A stretch of DNA of 54,910 bases. Origin: DAOMOD01 sp964526035. Its GTDB lineage: Bacteria > Pseudomonadota > Gammaproteobacteria > Xanthomonadales > BPKI01. The notes beneath the pieces were generated by a model, which did no database searches, was not told the DNA's origin, and saw only the letters and a list, made by a program, of their open reading frames with translations. Of this stretch, positions 46,923-54,910 are shown piece by piece; the first letter of the stretch is position 1, and every line of letters begins with the position of its first letter. Where the stretch lies: contig CAZGKE010000003.1 in NCBI GenBank assembly GCA_964526035.1, positions 1 to 54,910 of the forward strand, written 5' to 3'. The position numbers and the translations under genes were made by a program.

Positions 46923-47741
46923 ATGAATGCCGTCATCGCCGACCCGGCCAGCAACCGCACCGTCTACCACCCGCATAGCGGCGGGCAGGGCAGCGCGCTC
47001 TCCATCACCGGTTTCTCCCTGTGGTACGGCGAGGCGCAGGCGCTCTTCGATATCGGCATGGATGTCGAAAGCGGTCTGGTGACCGCGCTGATCGGACCCT
47101 CCGGTTGCGGCAAGTCGACCCTGCTGCGCTCGCTGAACCGCATGAACGACCTGGTGGACGGCGTGCGCATGACTGGCCGCATCGAGTTCGACGGGCGCAA
47201 CATCTACGCGCCGCGCACCGACGTGATCGGCCTGCGCAAGCGCATGGGGATGGTGTTCCAGAAGCCGAATCCCTTTCCGATGTCGATCTTCGACAACGTC
47301 TGCTACGCGCTCCGCGTGGACGGGATCCGCAAGCGTTCGGTGATGGAGGAGACCGTCGAGCGGACCTTGCGCGCGGCGGCACTCTGGGACGAGGTCAAGG
47401 ATCGGCTCGATGAGAGCGCGCTGGGACTCTCCGGCGGTCAGCAGCAGCGCCTGTGCATTGCCCGGGCCATTGCCGGTGACCCCGAAGTCCTGCTGATGGA
47501 CGAGCCGTGCTCGGCGCTCGACCCGATCGCCACCGCCAAGGTGGAGGAACTCATCGACAAGCTGGCCGGTCAGTACACCATCGTCATCGTCACCCACAAC
47601 ATGCAGCAGGCGGCGCGCGTATCGCACAACACCGCCTTCATGTACCTCGGTCGCCTGGTCGAGTACGGTGAGACCCAGACCATGTTCACCGTGCCCAAGC
47701 TGGAGCACACTCAGGAATACATCACCGGTCGCTTCGGCTGA
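46923..47741 (+). CDS. pstB: Phosphate ABC transporter ATP-binding protein
   Basis: This 272-residue ATPase energises phosphate import. Walker A is GPSGCGKSTLLRSLNRMNDL, the Q-loop is in MGMVFQKPNPFPMSIFDNV, the signature LSGGQQQRLCIARAI and Walker B VLLMDEPCSALDPIATAKVE, with the switch histidine in IVTHNMQQAARVSHNTAFMY. These are typical PstB sequences. The N-terminal 25 residues are a little longer than usual. It is the third transport component in the Pho-controlled operon. Confidence 0.98.
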   Translation: MNAVIADPASNRTVYHPHSGGQGSALSITGFSLWYGEAQALFDIGMDVESGLVTALIGPSGCGKSTLLRSLNRMNDLVDGVRMTGRIEFDGRNIYAPRTDVIGLRKRMGMVFQKPNPFPMSIFDNVCYALRVDGIRKRSVMEETVERTLRAAALWDEVKDRLDESALGLSGGQQQRLCIARAIAGDPEVLLMDEPCSALDPIATAKVEELIDKLAGQYTIVIVTHNMQQAARVSHNTAFMYLGRLVEYGETQTMFTVPKLEHTQEYITGRFG

Positions 47742-47767
47742 AGGCGACCCAAGGAGGGCAATGACCC

Positions 47768-48493
47768 ATGGCGCACGAACATACCGTCAAGACCTACGAG
47801 GAAGACCTCCGCAATCTCAACGCGAAGGTCCACGAGATGGGGCGAACCGCCAGCGAGCAGCTGGAGCGCGCCATGCGCTGCGTGCTGCGCCCGGATCCCG
47901 ACCAGTGCCAGCAGGTGGTGCGCGACGACGTCAAGCTCGATCGCCTGGAGCGCGCCATCGACACCGCGGTGATTCGGCTGCTGGCCCTGCGCCAGCCGAT
48001 GGCAGTCGATCTGCGCGAAATCATCGTCGCCCTGCGCCTTGCTTCGGAGCTCGAGCGCGTCGGCGACCTGGCCTCGAACATCGCCAAACGTGCCGCCGTG
48101 ATCGATCAGCTCACGGCGGTGCCCTCGATCGGCAGTGTGCCTGAACTGGGACGCCAGGTCGCGCAGCGGCTCGACCGGGTTCTGGTGGCGCTGTCGCGCC
48201 GCGACACCGAGGAGGCGGCGCGCATCTGGCGCGAGGACAGCGAAATCGACGAGCGCTACACCGCCATCTTCCGCGAGACGCTGACCTACATGATGGAAGA
48301 CCCGCGCACCATCAGCGGCGGCATCCACCTGCTGTTCGTGGCCAAGAATCTCGAACGTATCGGTGACCATTGCACCAATATCGCCGAGCTGGTCCGTTTC
48401 CTGGTGACGGGTCAGGAAGCCGAAGAGGACCGCCCAAAGGGCGACGACTCGATCGACGTGTCCCTGCTGCCTGCCGCGCAGCCGGGGCTCTGA
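47768..48493 (+). CDS. phoU: Phosphate-specific transport accessory protein PhoU
   Basis: This 241-residue protein consists of two three-helix PhoU domains. It links PstSCAB to the PhoR sensor and represses the Pho regulon when phosphate is ample. Family motifs are MGRTASEQLERAMRCVL, KLDRLERAIDTAVIRLLALR and the metal-binding ExxxD-type pairs in ELERVGDLASNIAKRA and NLERIGDHCTNIAELVRFLV. An AAGGAGGG site lies ahead of the start. No phoB/phoR genes follow in the window. Confidence 0.97.
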   Translation: MAHEHTVKTYEEDLRNLNAKVHEMGRTASEQLERAMRCVLRPDPDQCQQVVRDDVKLDRLERAIDTAVIRLLALRQPMAVDLREIIVALRLASELERVGDLASNIAKRAAVIDQLTAVPSIGSVPELGRQVAQRLDRVLVALSRRDTEEAARIWREDSEIDERYTAIFRETLTYMMEDPRTISGGIHLLFVAKNLERIGDHCTNIAELVRFLVTGQEAEEDRPKGDDSIDVSLLPAAQPGL

Positions 48494-48587
48494 TCGGCTC
48501 TGCGTCGACCGGCGCCGGGTTGCGCAATGGCGCGGCGCGCGTTTCCGGTTACAGTGGGGATGTCCACTTCACGGTCCATCTTGAGCC

Positions 48588-50126
48588 ATGCGCCCCACTG
48601 CCCTGAATTGCATCCTGTTGGCCCTGACGGCCGCTGCCCATGCGGCGCCGCCCCAGCAGTGGACCCTTGAAACCGACGAGGCCTTCGAAGCCTCCGCGAT
48701 TCCGGCCTACGCCGGGGATCACGCCGAGATCTACGCGCGCATTGACGCTGATCTCGACGATCACGTCGCTGAACTGCAGCGCTGGGTGCGGCAGCGGTCG
48801 ATCAGCGCGCAGGATGACGGCATCCGGGAGATGGCCGAGCTGGTAGCGCAGGACCTGCGCGACCTGGGCTTCATCGATGTCGCGCTGGTCGAGACCCCCG
48901 GCCATCCGGGCGTGTTCGGCTATTACGATGCCGGCGCGCCGAAGACCCTGATGGTCTACATGATGTACGACGTGCAGCCGATCGAGCCGAACTGGCTTGT
49001 CGACGATCCGTTCGCCGGCGTGTTGGTCGACCACGAACTGGGCACCGTGCTGATGGCGCGCGGCGCCACCAACCAGAAGGGTCCGCAGCGGGCTTTTCTG
49101 AATGCGCTCGACGCCATCATCAAGGTGCGCGGCAGTCTGCCGGTGAATCTCTTCGTGGTGGCCGAGGGCGAGGAGGAACTGGGCTCGCCCAACTTCGATG
49201 CGGTACTGGCGCCCTATCTGGATCGCCTCAAGGCCGCCCACGGTGCCTTCTTTCCGATGAACCTGCAGAACCCGCGCGGTGACGCGGAGCTCAATCTCGG
49301 CGTCAAGGGCATCCTCTACTTCGAGCTGGAGGCGCAGGGTGGCGACTGGGGTGGACCGTCAAAGGCCGTGATCCACGGTTCCTACAAGGCCCTGGTCGAT
49401 TCGCCCGCGCTGCGCCTGGTCCAGGGCATCGCGTCGATGACCTCGACCGACGGCAACACCATCACCATTCCCGGCTACTACGACGCCATCCGCGGACCAA
49501 CGCTTTCCGAACAGCGACTGATCAACGGTCTCGCCCGAAGTTGGGACCAGGCGCGGATGCGCCAAGCTTTCGGCGTGTCACGCTGGATTGATGGCGTCGA
49601 CGGCGTCGACGCCGTGCTGCGCTACCTGTTTGCGCCGACCCTCAACATCAACGGCATGTGGAGCGGCTACACCGGTGAAGGCGGCATGACCATCATGCCG
49701 CACAAGGCGACCGCCAAGATGGACTCGCGGCTGCCGCCCGACCTCGAGCCCGAGGACGCCATGGCGATGATCCGCGCGCACCTCGATGCCGAGGGATTCG
49801 GCGACCTCGTGATTCGCCCGATGTCGGGCTACCCGGCGGCCAGCAGTCCGGTCGAGGCGCCGATCGTGCAGGTCGCCATCGGCGTGCTCAACAAGTACGG
49901 CGTCACTCCTGCGGTTTCACCGTGGTTGGCAGGCAGCGCGCCCTTCTACCAGTTCACGCGCAATCTCGGCCTGCCCTTCGTGTTTGGCGGGCTCGGCCAC
50001 GGCTCCGGTGCGCACGCGCCGAACGAGTACATGCTGATTCATCCGGCCGAAGGCGTACGCGCCGCAGGACTCGCCGACGTGGAGAAGTCCTACGTCGACA
50101 TGCTGCACGCGCTGGCCGAGGAGTGA
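48588..50126 (+). CDS. M20-fold peptidase-like protein with substituted metal ligands, secreted
   Basis: This 512-residue protein has a signal peptide (CILLALTAAAHAAP) and the M20/M25/M40 fold seen in carnosinases and dipeptidases. At the usual metal sites it differs. The GHYDVQP histidine is methionine (VYMMYDVQPIEP, Met126, with Asp128 kept). The bridging Asp of GATDxKG is Asn162 (ARGATNQKGPQR). The later Asp aligns with Met224 or Asn225. The catalytic EE pair (EGEEELGS, about 195-196) and the late His476 (GAHAPNEYM) remain. It may be a pseudo-peptidase, or a subfamily that uses another chemistry. It is otherwise full length with no frameshift. Confidence 0.85.
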   Translation: MRPTALNCILLALTAAAHAAPPQQWTLETDEAFEASAIPAYAGDHAEIYARIDADLDDHVAELQRWVRQRSISAQDDGIREMAELVAQDLRDLGFIDVALVETPGHPGVFGYYDAGAPKTLMVYMMYDVQPIEPNWLVDDPFAGVLVDHELGTVLMARGATNQKGPQRAFLNALDAIIKVRGSLPVNLFVVAEGEEELGSPNFDAVLAPYLDRLKAAHGAFFPMNLQNPRGDAELNLGVKGILYFELEAQGGDWGGPSKAVIHGSYKALVDSPALRLVQGIASMTSTDGNTITIPGYYDAIRGPTLSEQRLINGLARSWDQARMRQAFGVSRWIDGVDGVDAVLRYLFAPTLNINGMWSGYTGEGGMTIMPHKATAKMDSRLPPDLEPEDAMAMIRAHLDAEGFGDLVIRPMSGYPAASSPVEAPIVQVAIGVLNKYGVTPAVSPWLAGSAPFYQFTRNLGLPFVFGGLGHGSGAHAPNEYMLIHPAEGVRAAGLADVEKSYVDMLHALAEE

Positions 50127-50272
50127 TCGTTCTCCCGGGATCTTCGGCTGGAGCTGCTTTCCGGCGGCTTGTGGCCGTGGTCGGGCAATTGTAAACAACT
50201 GTCAACGGCGGCAAATCGCCGTGCTACGCTCAAAGGCCGACAACCACCCCCAACCCCCCTTGGAGGAATGCC

Positions 50273-50782
50273 ATGGCTCTCTGGAAAGACAGCAGCGCCA
50301 AGCCCGCGGCGACGCCCGAGCGCACGCGCTTTGATATCAGCGACGAACCCACCACCGCACCCGAGAACACGCCCATGTCCCTCAGCACCGACGCGTCGCG
50401 AAACGAGTCCCTGATTGCCGCCGACCTGACCATCGAAGGCAAGATCCAGGGCAGCGGTCATGTTCGGCTTGCCGGCAAGTTCAAGGGCGACGTCGACGTG
50501 CAGGGCGACCTCACCGTGGAAGCCGGCGCCAGCCTGACCGGCGGCATCCGCGCCAAGAAGGTCATCATCGCCGGTGAGGTGCAGGGCAACATCGACGCCA
50601 CCAGCGTCGAGCTGATGAAGACCGGCGTGCTCAACGGCGACCTGAAGGCGGCAACGCTGACGGTGGCTGCAGGTTCGCGCATGCGCGGCCAGGTGGAGTT
50701 CGGCTGGAATGATTCGGCATCGTCGAGCGCCCGCAAGCCGTCACGTCCTGAAGCCGTCGGAGAGACAAGTCAGGCCCTATGA
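50273..50782 (+). CDS. Bactofilin (polymer-forming cytoskeletal protein)
   Basis: This 169-residue protein has a central bactofilin (DUF583) domain, about residues 40-145. It builds a right-handed beta-helix with repeating IEGKIQGSGHVRLAGKFKGD, VDVQGDLTVEAGASLTGGI and AKKVIIAGEVQGNIDATSVE. Disordered tails flank it, rich in Pro/Thr at the N-terminus and Ser/Arg at the C-terminus. Bactofilins form nucleotide-free filaments that shape cells or organise membrane-bound enzymes. A strong GGAGG site precedes the ATG. Its stop overlaps the start of a zinc-ribbon protein (ATGA), so the two are coexpressed. Confidence 0.94.
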   Translation: MALWKDSSAKPAATPERTRFDISDEPTTAPENTPMSLSTDASRNESLIAADLTIEGKIQGSGHVRLAGKFKGDVDVQGDLTVEAGASLTGGIRAKKVIIAGEVQGNIDATSVELMKTGVLNGDLKAATLTVAAGSRMRGQVEFGWNDSASSSARKPSRPEAVGETSQAL

Positions 50783-51108
50783 GTTCATCCGCAGGTGCCA
50801 CCCGGGAGTGTCCGCACTGCCGGGCCACCATCCTGGCCAGTGCCGCGGTCTGTCCGCAGTGCCGTCACCACCTGCGCTTCGAGGCCGGGTCGAAGCGTGC
50901 GGCTGCGCCATCGGCCACCGCTCTTCGTGTCGAGGGCAGTTTCCGCCAGCCGTCGCAGGGCGGCGCGGCGGAGTACTGCGTGGTAGTGTCGATCCAGGAC
51001 GAGCGCGGCAAGGAAGTTGCGCGTCAGGTCGTAGGCGTGGGCGCCATGCAGCCTGACGAACTGCGCAGCTTCACGCTTTCAGTGGAAGTGTCCAAGAGCG
51101 GTTCCTGA
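50779..51108 (+). CDS. Small zinc-ribbon protein of unknown function
   Basis: The protein has 109 residues. An N-terminal zinc ribbon is formed by CPHC (Cys11, Cys14) and CPQC (Cys25, Cys28) in ECPHCRATILASAAVCPQC. After a basic linker, the C-terminal half (EYCVVVSIQDERGKEVARQV, PDELRSFTLSVEVSKSGS) looks like a small beta-sandwich of FxLYD type. There is no signal peptide or membrane segment. Its start overlaps the bactofilin stop, and the patatin gene begins 24 bases after its own stop. It may be an adaptor for the bactofilin polymer; this is only inferred from position. Confidence 0.75.
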   Translation: MSSSAGATRECPHCRATILASAAVCPQCRHHLRFEAGSKRAAAPSATALRVEGSFRQPSQGGAAEYCVVVSIQDERGKEVARQVVGVGAMQPDELRSFTLSVEVSKSGS

Positions 51109-51132
51109 CATCGGCAACGGGGGAGTGGACGC

Positions 51133-52386
51133 ATGGAGCACCGGTCCGGAATAGAGCACCTCAAGCTTGATCACGACGTCGAGGCTGCGCGCGGCGGCAC
51201 CGCCGCGTCACCGCGGGAAGGTCGGGCGATCTGCCTGTCGGGCGGCGGCTATCGCGCTTCGCTGTTTCATCTGGGTGCGCTGATGAGGTTGCATGAGCTC
51301 GGGCTGCTGCACGATGTGCGCGTGATCAGTGCGGTGTCGGGCGGCAGCATCGTGGCGGCCTGGTTGATGGGCCGCCATCTGCACCTTCGTGCATCCGCGC
51401 AGCAGTCGTTCGCCCGTTGGTGTTCGCGCGTCGATTTCCGCAATGACATCGTGGAGCCGTTCCGCGAGGTGGTCGCGCGCGACATCCGTACGCTCACCGT
51501 GCTGCGCACGATCGGTCTGAACTGGGGTCGTCCATCGAGCCGGGTTGCGCTTCTCGAGCGCAGCTATCGGCGCTTCCTCGGCGACCTGACGCTGGAAGAT
51601 CTACCGGACACGCCGCGCATGGTGTTCTGCGCGACCAATCTGACTTTCGGTGTCAACTGGGAGTTTTCCAGGGAGCGCGTCGGCGACTATCTGACCGGCT
51701 ACCTGAGACGACCCCGGCGCATCGCGCTGGCACAGGCGGTTGCGGCTTCGTCGAGCTTCCCCCCGGTATTCGGTCCAGTGCTGTTCGAGGCCGAGGCCGA
51801 GGACTTCGAGCGCGGCAAGTATCGCGGTGACGACGCGGACCAACTGCGCACCCGTATCGAACTCAGCGATGGCGGCGTCTACGACAATCTCGGCATGGAG
51901 CCGGCGATGCGTCGCTGCAGCGAAGTGCTGGTGTCTGACGCCGGGGCGCCATTCGCCTTCGTGCCCGGTCGAAACTACCTGCGCCGCCTGCTGCGCTACA
52001 CCCAGGTCATCGGCAATCAGGCGGCTGCGCTGCGTCGTCGACTGTTCTTCACGCTGCGCCGCGGCGGCGAGCTGCAGGGTGCCTTCTGGAGCCTGGGCGC
52101 GAACCGTGACGCCGGCGCCTTCGGCTATTCCGCGCGGCTCGCGGAACAGGTGCTGTCGCGCGTGCGCACCGATCTCGATCACTTCAACGCCGCCGAATTC
52201 GAGGTGCTCGTCAACCACGGCTACTGCAGCTGTGAGGACGGCCTGCGCGCGCCCGGCGCATTGCCGACCGCGAACGAGCCCGCGCCGCGCTGGCCATTTC
52301 CGCAGCGCGCCGACGAAGACGGCGTGCGTCGGGCGCTACGCTACAGCCATCGGCGCTTCATGCCGTCGCGCTGGTGGCGTCGATAG
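51133..52386 (+). CDS. Patatin-like phospholipase
   Basis: This 417-residue protein is of the patatin family. The oxyanion-hole motif is CLSGGGYRASLFHLGALMRL. The nucleophile serine is in ISAVSGGSIVAAW, a GGS variant of GxSxG. The catalytic aspartate is in ELSDGGVYDNLGM (DGG). These imply a Ser-Asp lipid acyl hydrolase. No signal peptide or membrane segment is obvious. The third gene of the bactofilin/zinc-ribbon cluster, 24 bases downstream with a GGGGGAG site, it is likely cotranscribed. The start was chosen on that site. Confidence 0.88.
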   Translation: MEHRSGIEHLKLDHDVEAARGGTAASPREGRAICLSGGGYRASLFHLGALMRLHELGLLHDVRVISAVSGGSIVAAWLMGRHLHLRASAQQSFARWCSRVDFRNDIVEPFREVVARDIRTLTVLRTIGLNWGRPSSRVALLERSYRRFLGDLTLEDLPDTPRMVFCATNLTFGVNWEFSRERVGDYLTGYLRRPRRIALAQAVAASSSFPPVFGPVLFEAEAEDFERGKYRGDDADQLRTRIELSDGGVYDNLGMEPAMRRCSEVLVSDAGAPFAFVPGRNYLRRLLRYTQVIGNQAAALRRRLFFTLRRGGELQGAFWSLGANRDAGAFGYSARLAEQVLSRVRTDLDHFNAAEFEVLVNHGYCSCEDGLRAPGALPTANEPAPRWPFPQRADEDGVRRALRYSHRRFMPSRWWRR

Positions 52387-52519
52387 CCTCTGGCGTGGTG
52401 TTGCGAAAATGCGTTCCTGACCTGCGGCCGCCGCGCCTTGCTTCGCTCCGCGGGAGCGGTGCAGTGTCCCCGCAATTCGCACCCACGCTGCGGTCGTTTG
52501 TCGACGCCTCCGCAAACAG

Positions 52520-52963
52520 CTAACGCCCGGTCGACGCTGCGCAGCTGGGCAGGTCCGGATCGAGCAGGGCGAGGCGTACCGCGCTCGCCAGCGATTCGCC
52601 GCTGCGCCGCTGTGACCGGTAGCGCTCGACGCAGGTCGCCGGACAGCAGCTGCTGGTGCGTCCCGACGAACACGGCGCAATGGCCGCGATGCAGCTGTCC
52701 ATGCGCGCAGCATCGCTCCCCGAGCAGTGCAGAAAGCGCTCCGAGCAGGCAGCCAGAGCGCGTTCGTCCGGCGCCCCGTACTGGCCGATCGGCGTGGATC
52801 GAGCTGCGCGGGAAACATCCGGGGACCGCCGTGCCTGCGCGGTCCCGGTGGCGCACGGCCGGTCCTGATAGACCAGCGAGCCGTCGGTAGCGCGGCAGCG
52901 GTGGATCCCGGGATCGCCGGCAAGGGCGACAGTCATCAGCAGCGTTGCAAACATGGTGGGCAT
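52520..52963 (-). CDS. Cysteine-rich secreted protein with DUF4124-like N-terminus
   Basis: This protein of about 147 residues begins MPTMFATLLMTVALAGDPGI, a short signal peptide. The mature N-terminus HRCRATDGSLVYQDRPC matches the DUF4124 pattern (hydrophobic-x-C-x-D-G-x-x-x-Y-x-D-x-P-C). The rest has another nine or so cysteines, likely in disulfides. The ATG three codons later (MFATLL, 52954) is an alternative with a slightly better ribosome site. No function is known for this class. It is convergent with the patatin gene and divergent from the large repeat protein. Confidence 0.65.
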   Translation of the reverse strand: MPTMFATLLMTVALAGDPGIHRCRATDGSLVYQDRPCATGTAQARRSPDVSRAARSTPIGQYGAPDERALAACSERFLHCSGSDAARMDSCIAAIAPCSSGRTSSCCPATCVERYRSQRRSGESLASAVRLALLDPDLPSCAASTGR

Positions 52964-53147
52964 TTTCCGGGCATTGTCGCAGTGCGCCAGGCGCTGGCCG
53001 CTTCGATAGGTTTGATCGCCACAATCGTTGACATTTCTCGCCGGTCATGGCCGTGGGTCGTTCGGGCTCAGGCGACCCCTGAAGGTTCTTGTCGGTATTG
53101 CCCGTATGAGGATTGAACGGGCCGATGTGCCCGGCATGGGCCCGCCA

Positions 53148-54910
53148 ATGAGTTTGCTCGATCGTATTCAGTATCCTGCGCCTGCTGGATCGCGGGCCGT
53201 GCTGGCTGTTGCGCTGCTGCTGATGTCCTTCTGCGGCCAGGCCGACGTTCAGCCAGACACTCGAGGTGAGGCGATCACGGGCTCGTTCGCGCCAACCTTT
53301 GTCCGCATCGAGCAGGACGATCCCGCCTGGATCCACGTGGGCACCTGGTCCAACGTCAACCTCGGCCGTGCCAGCGGCGGCAGCCATTGGCGCAACGCAA
53401 CCGCGGGCAGTTCGGCGGCACTTGCCTTCGAGGGCAGCTGGGTCAGCCTGGGTTTCATTGCCGACCCGTTCAGCGGAGAGGCCGAAATCTTCATCGACGG
53501 CGTCAGCCAGGGGCTGGTCGACCTTTACCGCAATGAGGAAACGCCGGTCAGCTACCTGTTCGACGGTCTGTCCGCAGGTCCGCACACCGTTGTCATCGAA
53601 GTCCTGGGCAGCGCCAATCCCTTTGCTTCCAACACCAGCATCCAGCTCGATTACGCCGACCATGGCGACGGCTCGCTGCTGCCCGACGGCGCGTTCGAAG
53701 AAGATGATGCTCGCCTTCTGACCAGCAGTGGCTGGACCTCAACCTCGTACGCCGGAGCCAGCGGCGGCAGCTACCTCAATGCCACCACCGGCACCGCCTG
53801 GTTTCCCTTCGCGGGCGATTCGTTCACCTTGCACGCCATCGCGCACAGCAATGCCGGCAAGGCACAACTGTTCGTGGACGGTGTCCAACTGGATACCATC
53901 GACCTGTTCGAGCCGGTGTTTCCATCAGCGGGCGTCACCCGCAGTTTTTCCTACGAGGGGCTGGGCGCAGGACCGCACGTCCTGCAGATCATGAACTACC
54001 AGGCACAGCTGAGCATCGACGCGCTGAGCACGCCGGGAAGTGGCCCGTTCATCGATCCCGACCCGCCCATCGCTGGCGTCACCCGCTTCGAAGCCGACCA
54101 CCCCGCGATCCGCTACAACGGGCTGCCGTTCACGCATACCGCCAGCAGCTGGGTACGCGTGGCGAACATCACCGCCGATCGCGCCAGCGCCGGCGAGTAC
54201 ATCTACTCCGCGAGCGCGGGCGACTCGATCAGCTTCGATTTCGAAGGCGACTGGCTGGGCGTGGGCTTTGCCACCGATCGTTTCGGCGGACAGGCGGAGA
54301 TCGCCATCGACGGGAAACCTGTCGAGACGGTGGATCTCTACAGCCGCTTCGAGGACACGGCCAGCCACTACTTCCGCGACCTCGGGGCCGGGCCGCACAT
54401 CGTCACCATCACGGTTCTGGGCAGCAGTCATCCCAACGCCAGCGGGACGCGCGTTCACCTCGATTTCTTCGACGTCTGGGACGGCCAGGCTTTGGCCGAA
54501 GGGACCTTCGAAGAGGACAGCGAACGGCTCTTCTACAGCAGCGCCTGGAGTCGAATCCCGGATTCAAACGCCAGCGGCGGCGCCTACCGCAGCAGCGGCA
54601 ACGCCAACACCACGGTCTGGTTCCCATTCACCGGCGACTCCGTCACCTGGCAGGGCTGGACGCGCTTCAGTTTCCAGGAGGCGGAAATCCGCCTCAATGG
54701 TGCAAGCCTGGGGCAGTTCGACCTCTACAGCTACGACGAAGGCACGCGCGCCTATTCCTTCGACAACCTCGGCCCAGGCCCCCACGTGCTGGAGCTGCGC
54801 CGCTACCGCAGCGACACGGTCACCGTAGACGCCTTCATGACGCCGGCCACGGGAGCTGGCCATCAGCCTCCCGCGCCGGTGCCGTTCGTGCGTCATGAAG
54901 AAGACCATCC
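53148..54910 (+). CDS. Large secreted protein of alternating repeats (N-terminal part, runs off window)
   Basis: The frame stays open for 587 codons to the window end. A signal peptide lies at AVLAVALLLMSFCGQAD. The mature part is a chain of two related module types, A-B-A-B, and the start of a third A. Type A begins with [V/T]-R-x-E-x-D-[D/H]-P and has FEGxW. Type B begins FEEDxxRLxxSxxW and has W-F-P-F-x-GDS. Both end with a [A/P]GPH motif. The A-to-A distance is about 260-270 residues. The folds look like carbohydrate-binding or jelly-roll beta sandwiches. The C-terminus and any catalytic or RHS-like part are beyond the window. An upstream ATG (53106) is also in frame. Confidence 0.8.
   Translation, partial: MSLLDRIQYPAPAGSRAVLAVALLLMSFCGQADVQPDTRGEAITGSFAPTFVRIEQDDPAWIHVGTWSNVNLGRASGGSHWRNATAGSSAALAFEGSWVSLGFIADPFSGEAEIFIDGVSQGLVDLYRNEETPVSYLFDGLSAGPHTVVIEVLGSANPFASNTSIQLDYADHGDGSLLPDGAFEEDDARLLTSSGWTSTSYAGASGGSYLNATTGTAWFPFAGDSFTLHAIAHSNAGKAQLFVDGVQLDTIDLFEPVFPSAGVTRSFSYEGLGAGPHVLQIMNYQAQLSIDALSTPGSGPFIDPDPPIAGVTRFEADHPAIRYNGLPFTHTASSWVRVANITADRASAGEYIYSASAGDSISFDFEGDWLGVGFATDRFGGQAEIAIDGKPVETVDLYSRFEDTASHYFRDLGAGPHIVTITVLGSSHPNASGTRVHLDFFDVWDGQALAEGTFEEDSERLFYSSAWSRIPDSNASGGAYRSSGNANTTVWFPFTGDSVTWQGWTRFSFQEAEIRLNGASLGQFDLYSYDEGTRAYSFDNLGPGPHVLELRRYRSDTVTVDAFMTPATGAGHQPPAPVPFVRHEEDH

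Noticed and set aside
51133..52386. Idea that the patatin lacks its catalytic serine motif
   Set aside because: The GGS form in SAVSGGSIVA differs from GxSxG only at the last glycine, a common variant in bacterial patatins, and the DGG aspartate is present.
53028..53056. Perfect -35 TTGACA upstream of the large repeat protein
   Set aside because: No acceptable -10 lies 16-19 bases downstream, so it is probably a chance match.

Overview
The window is a gene-dense, high-GC piece of a gammaproteobacterial chromosome. It is most likely from the Lysobacterales (Xanthomonadales) or a near relative. The reasons are the HflD-MnmA-Nudix, ClpS-ClpA and RpsF-RpsR-RplI-DnaB-Alr orders, an enlarged PstC/PstA pair like those of Pseudomonas-type bacteria, a secreted protein ending in the 'GxWFDPxxDGHG' module common in that order, and REP-like intergenic hairpins. 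The genus cannot be fixed by reading alone. The sequence is an assembly, probably from a metagenome: it has one 100-N gap whose flanks are an exact 55-bp duplicate.

Layout. 1-3.2 kb: 5' part of an AcnA aconitase (minus), an A-type Fe-S carrier and a secreted DUF885 metalloprotein. 3.2-3.6 kb: scaffold gap and a telomere-like heptamer tract. 3.6-7.8 kb: rpsF-rpsR-rplI, then dnaB-alr, separated by an inverted-repeat element and a perfect DnaA box. 7.9-16.0 kb: a secreted bifunctional-nuclease-domain protein, then minus-strand pbpC and a bacterial alpha-2-macroglobulin. 16.2-19.2 kb: two photolyases (Fe-S type and CPD type). 19.3-22.4 kb: a secreted protein, a 32-residue lysine-rich miniprotein and a BON-MscS channel. 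22.6-30.2 kb: a lipoprotein membrane-fusion protein with two RND permeases, linked by a 24-codon micro-ORF. 30.2-36.0 kb (minus): an overlapping operon of a small secreted protein, AguA, AguB, TraB-family and DUF349 proteins. 36.1-38.6 kb (minus): rpmJ (zinc-free type), and nudJ-like, mnmA, hflD. 38.8-41.4 kb: clpS-clpA. 41.5-48.5 kb: a Pho regulon, with Pho box, pstS, pstC, pstA, pstB, phoU. 48.6-50.1 kb: an M20-like protein lacking most metal ligands. 50.3-52.4 kb: bactofilin, zinc-ribbon protein and patatin. 52.5-54.9 kb: a cysteine-rich secreted protein (minus) and the start of a large secreted protein built of alternating repeats that runs off the end.

How the genes work together. Most of the content is housekeeping: translation, replication, tRNA thiolation, proteolysis and the TCA cycle. 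Around it are clear functional blocks: phosphate uptake with its PhoU regulator, conversion of agmatine to putrescine, DNA photorepair, drug or lipid efflux, and periplasmic wall synthesis and defence (PBP1C with alpha-2-macroglobulin). No rRNA, tRNA, insertion sequence, prophage or CRISPR array is visible. The items most worth a second look are the degenerate M20 protein, the beta-propeller inside PstC, the bactofilin/zinc-ribbon/patatin cluster, the micro-ORF between the RND pumps, the alternating-repeat secreted protein and the intergenic repeat elements.
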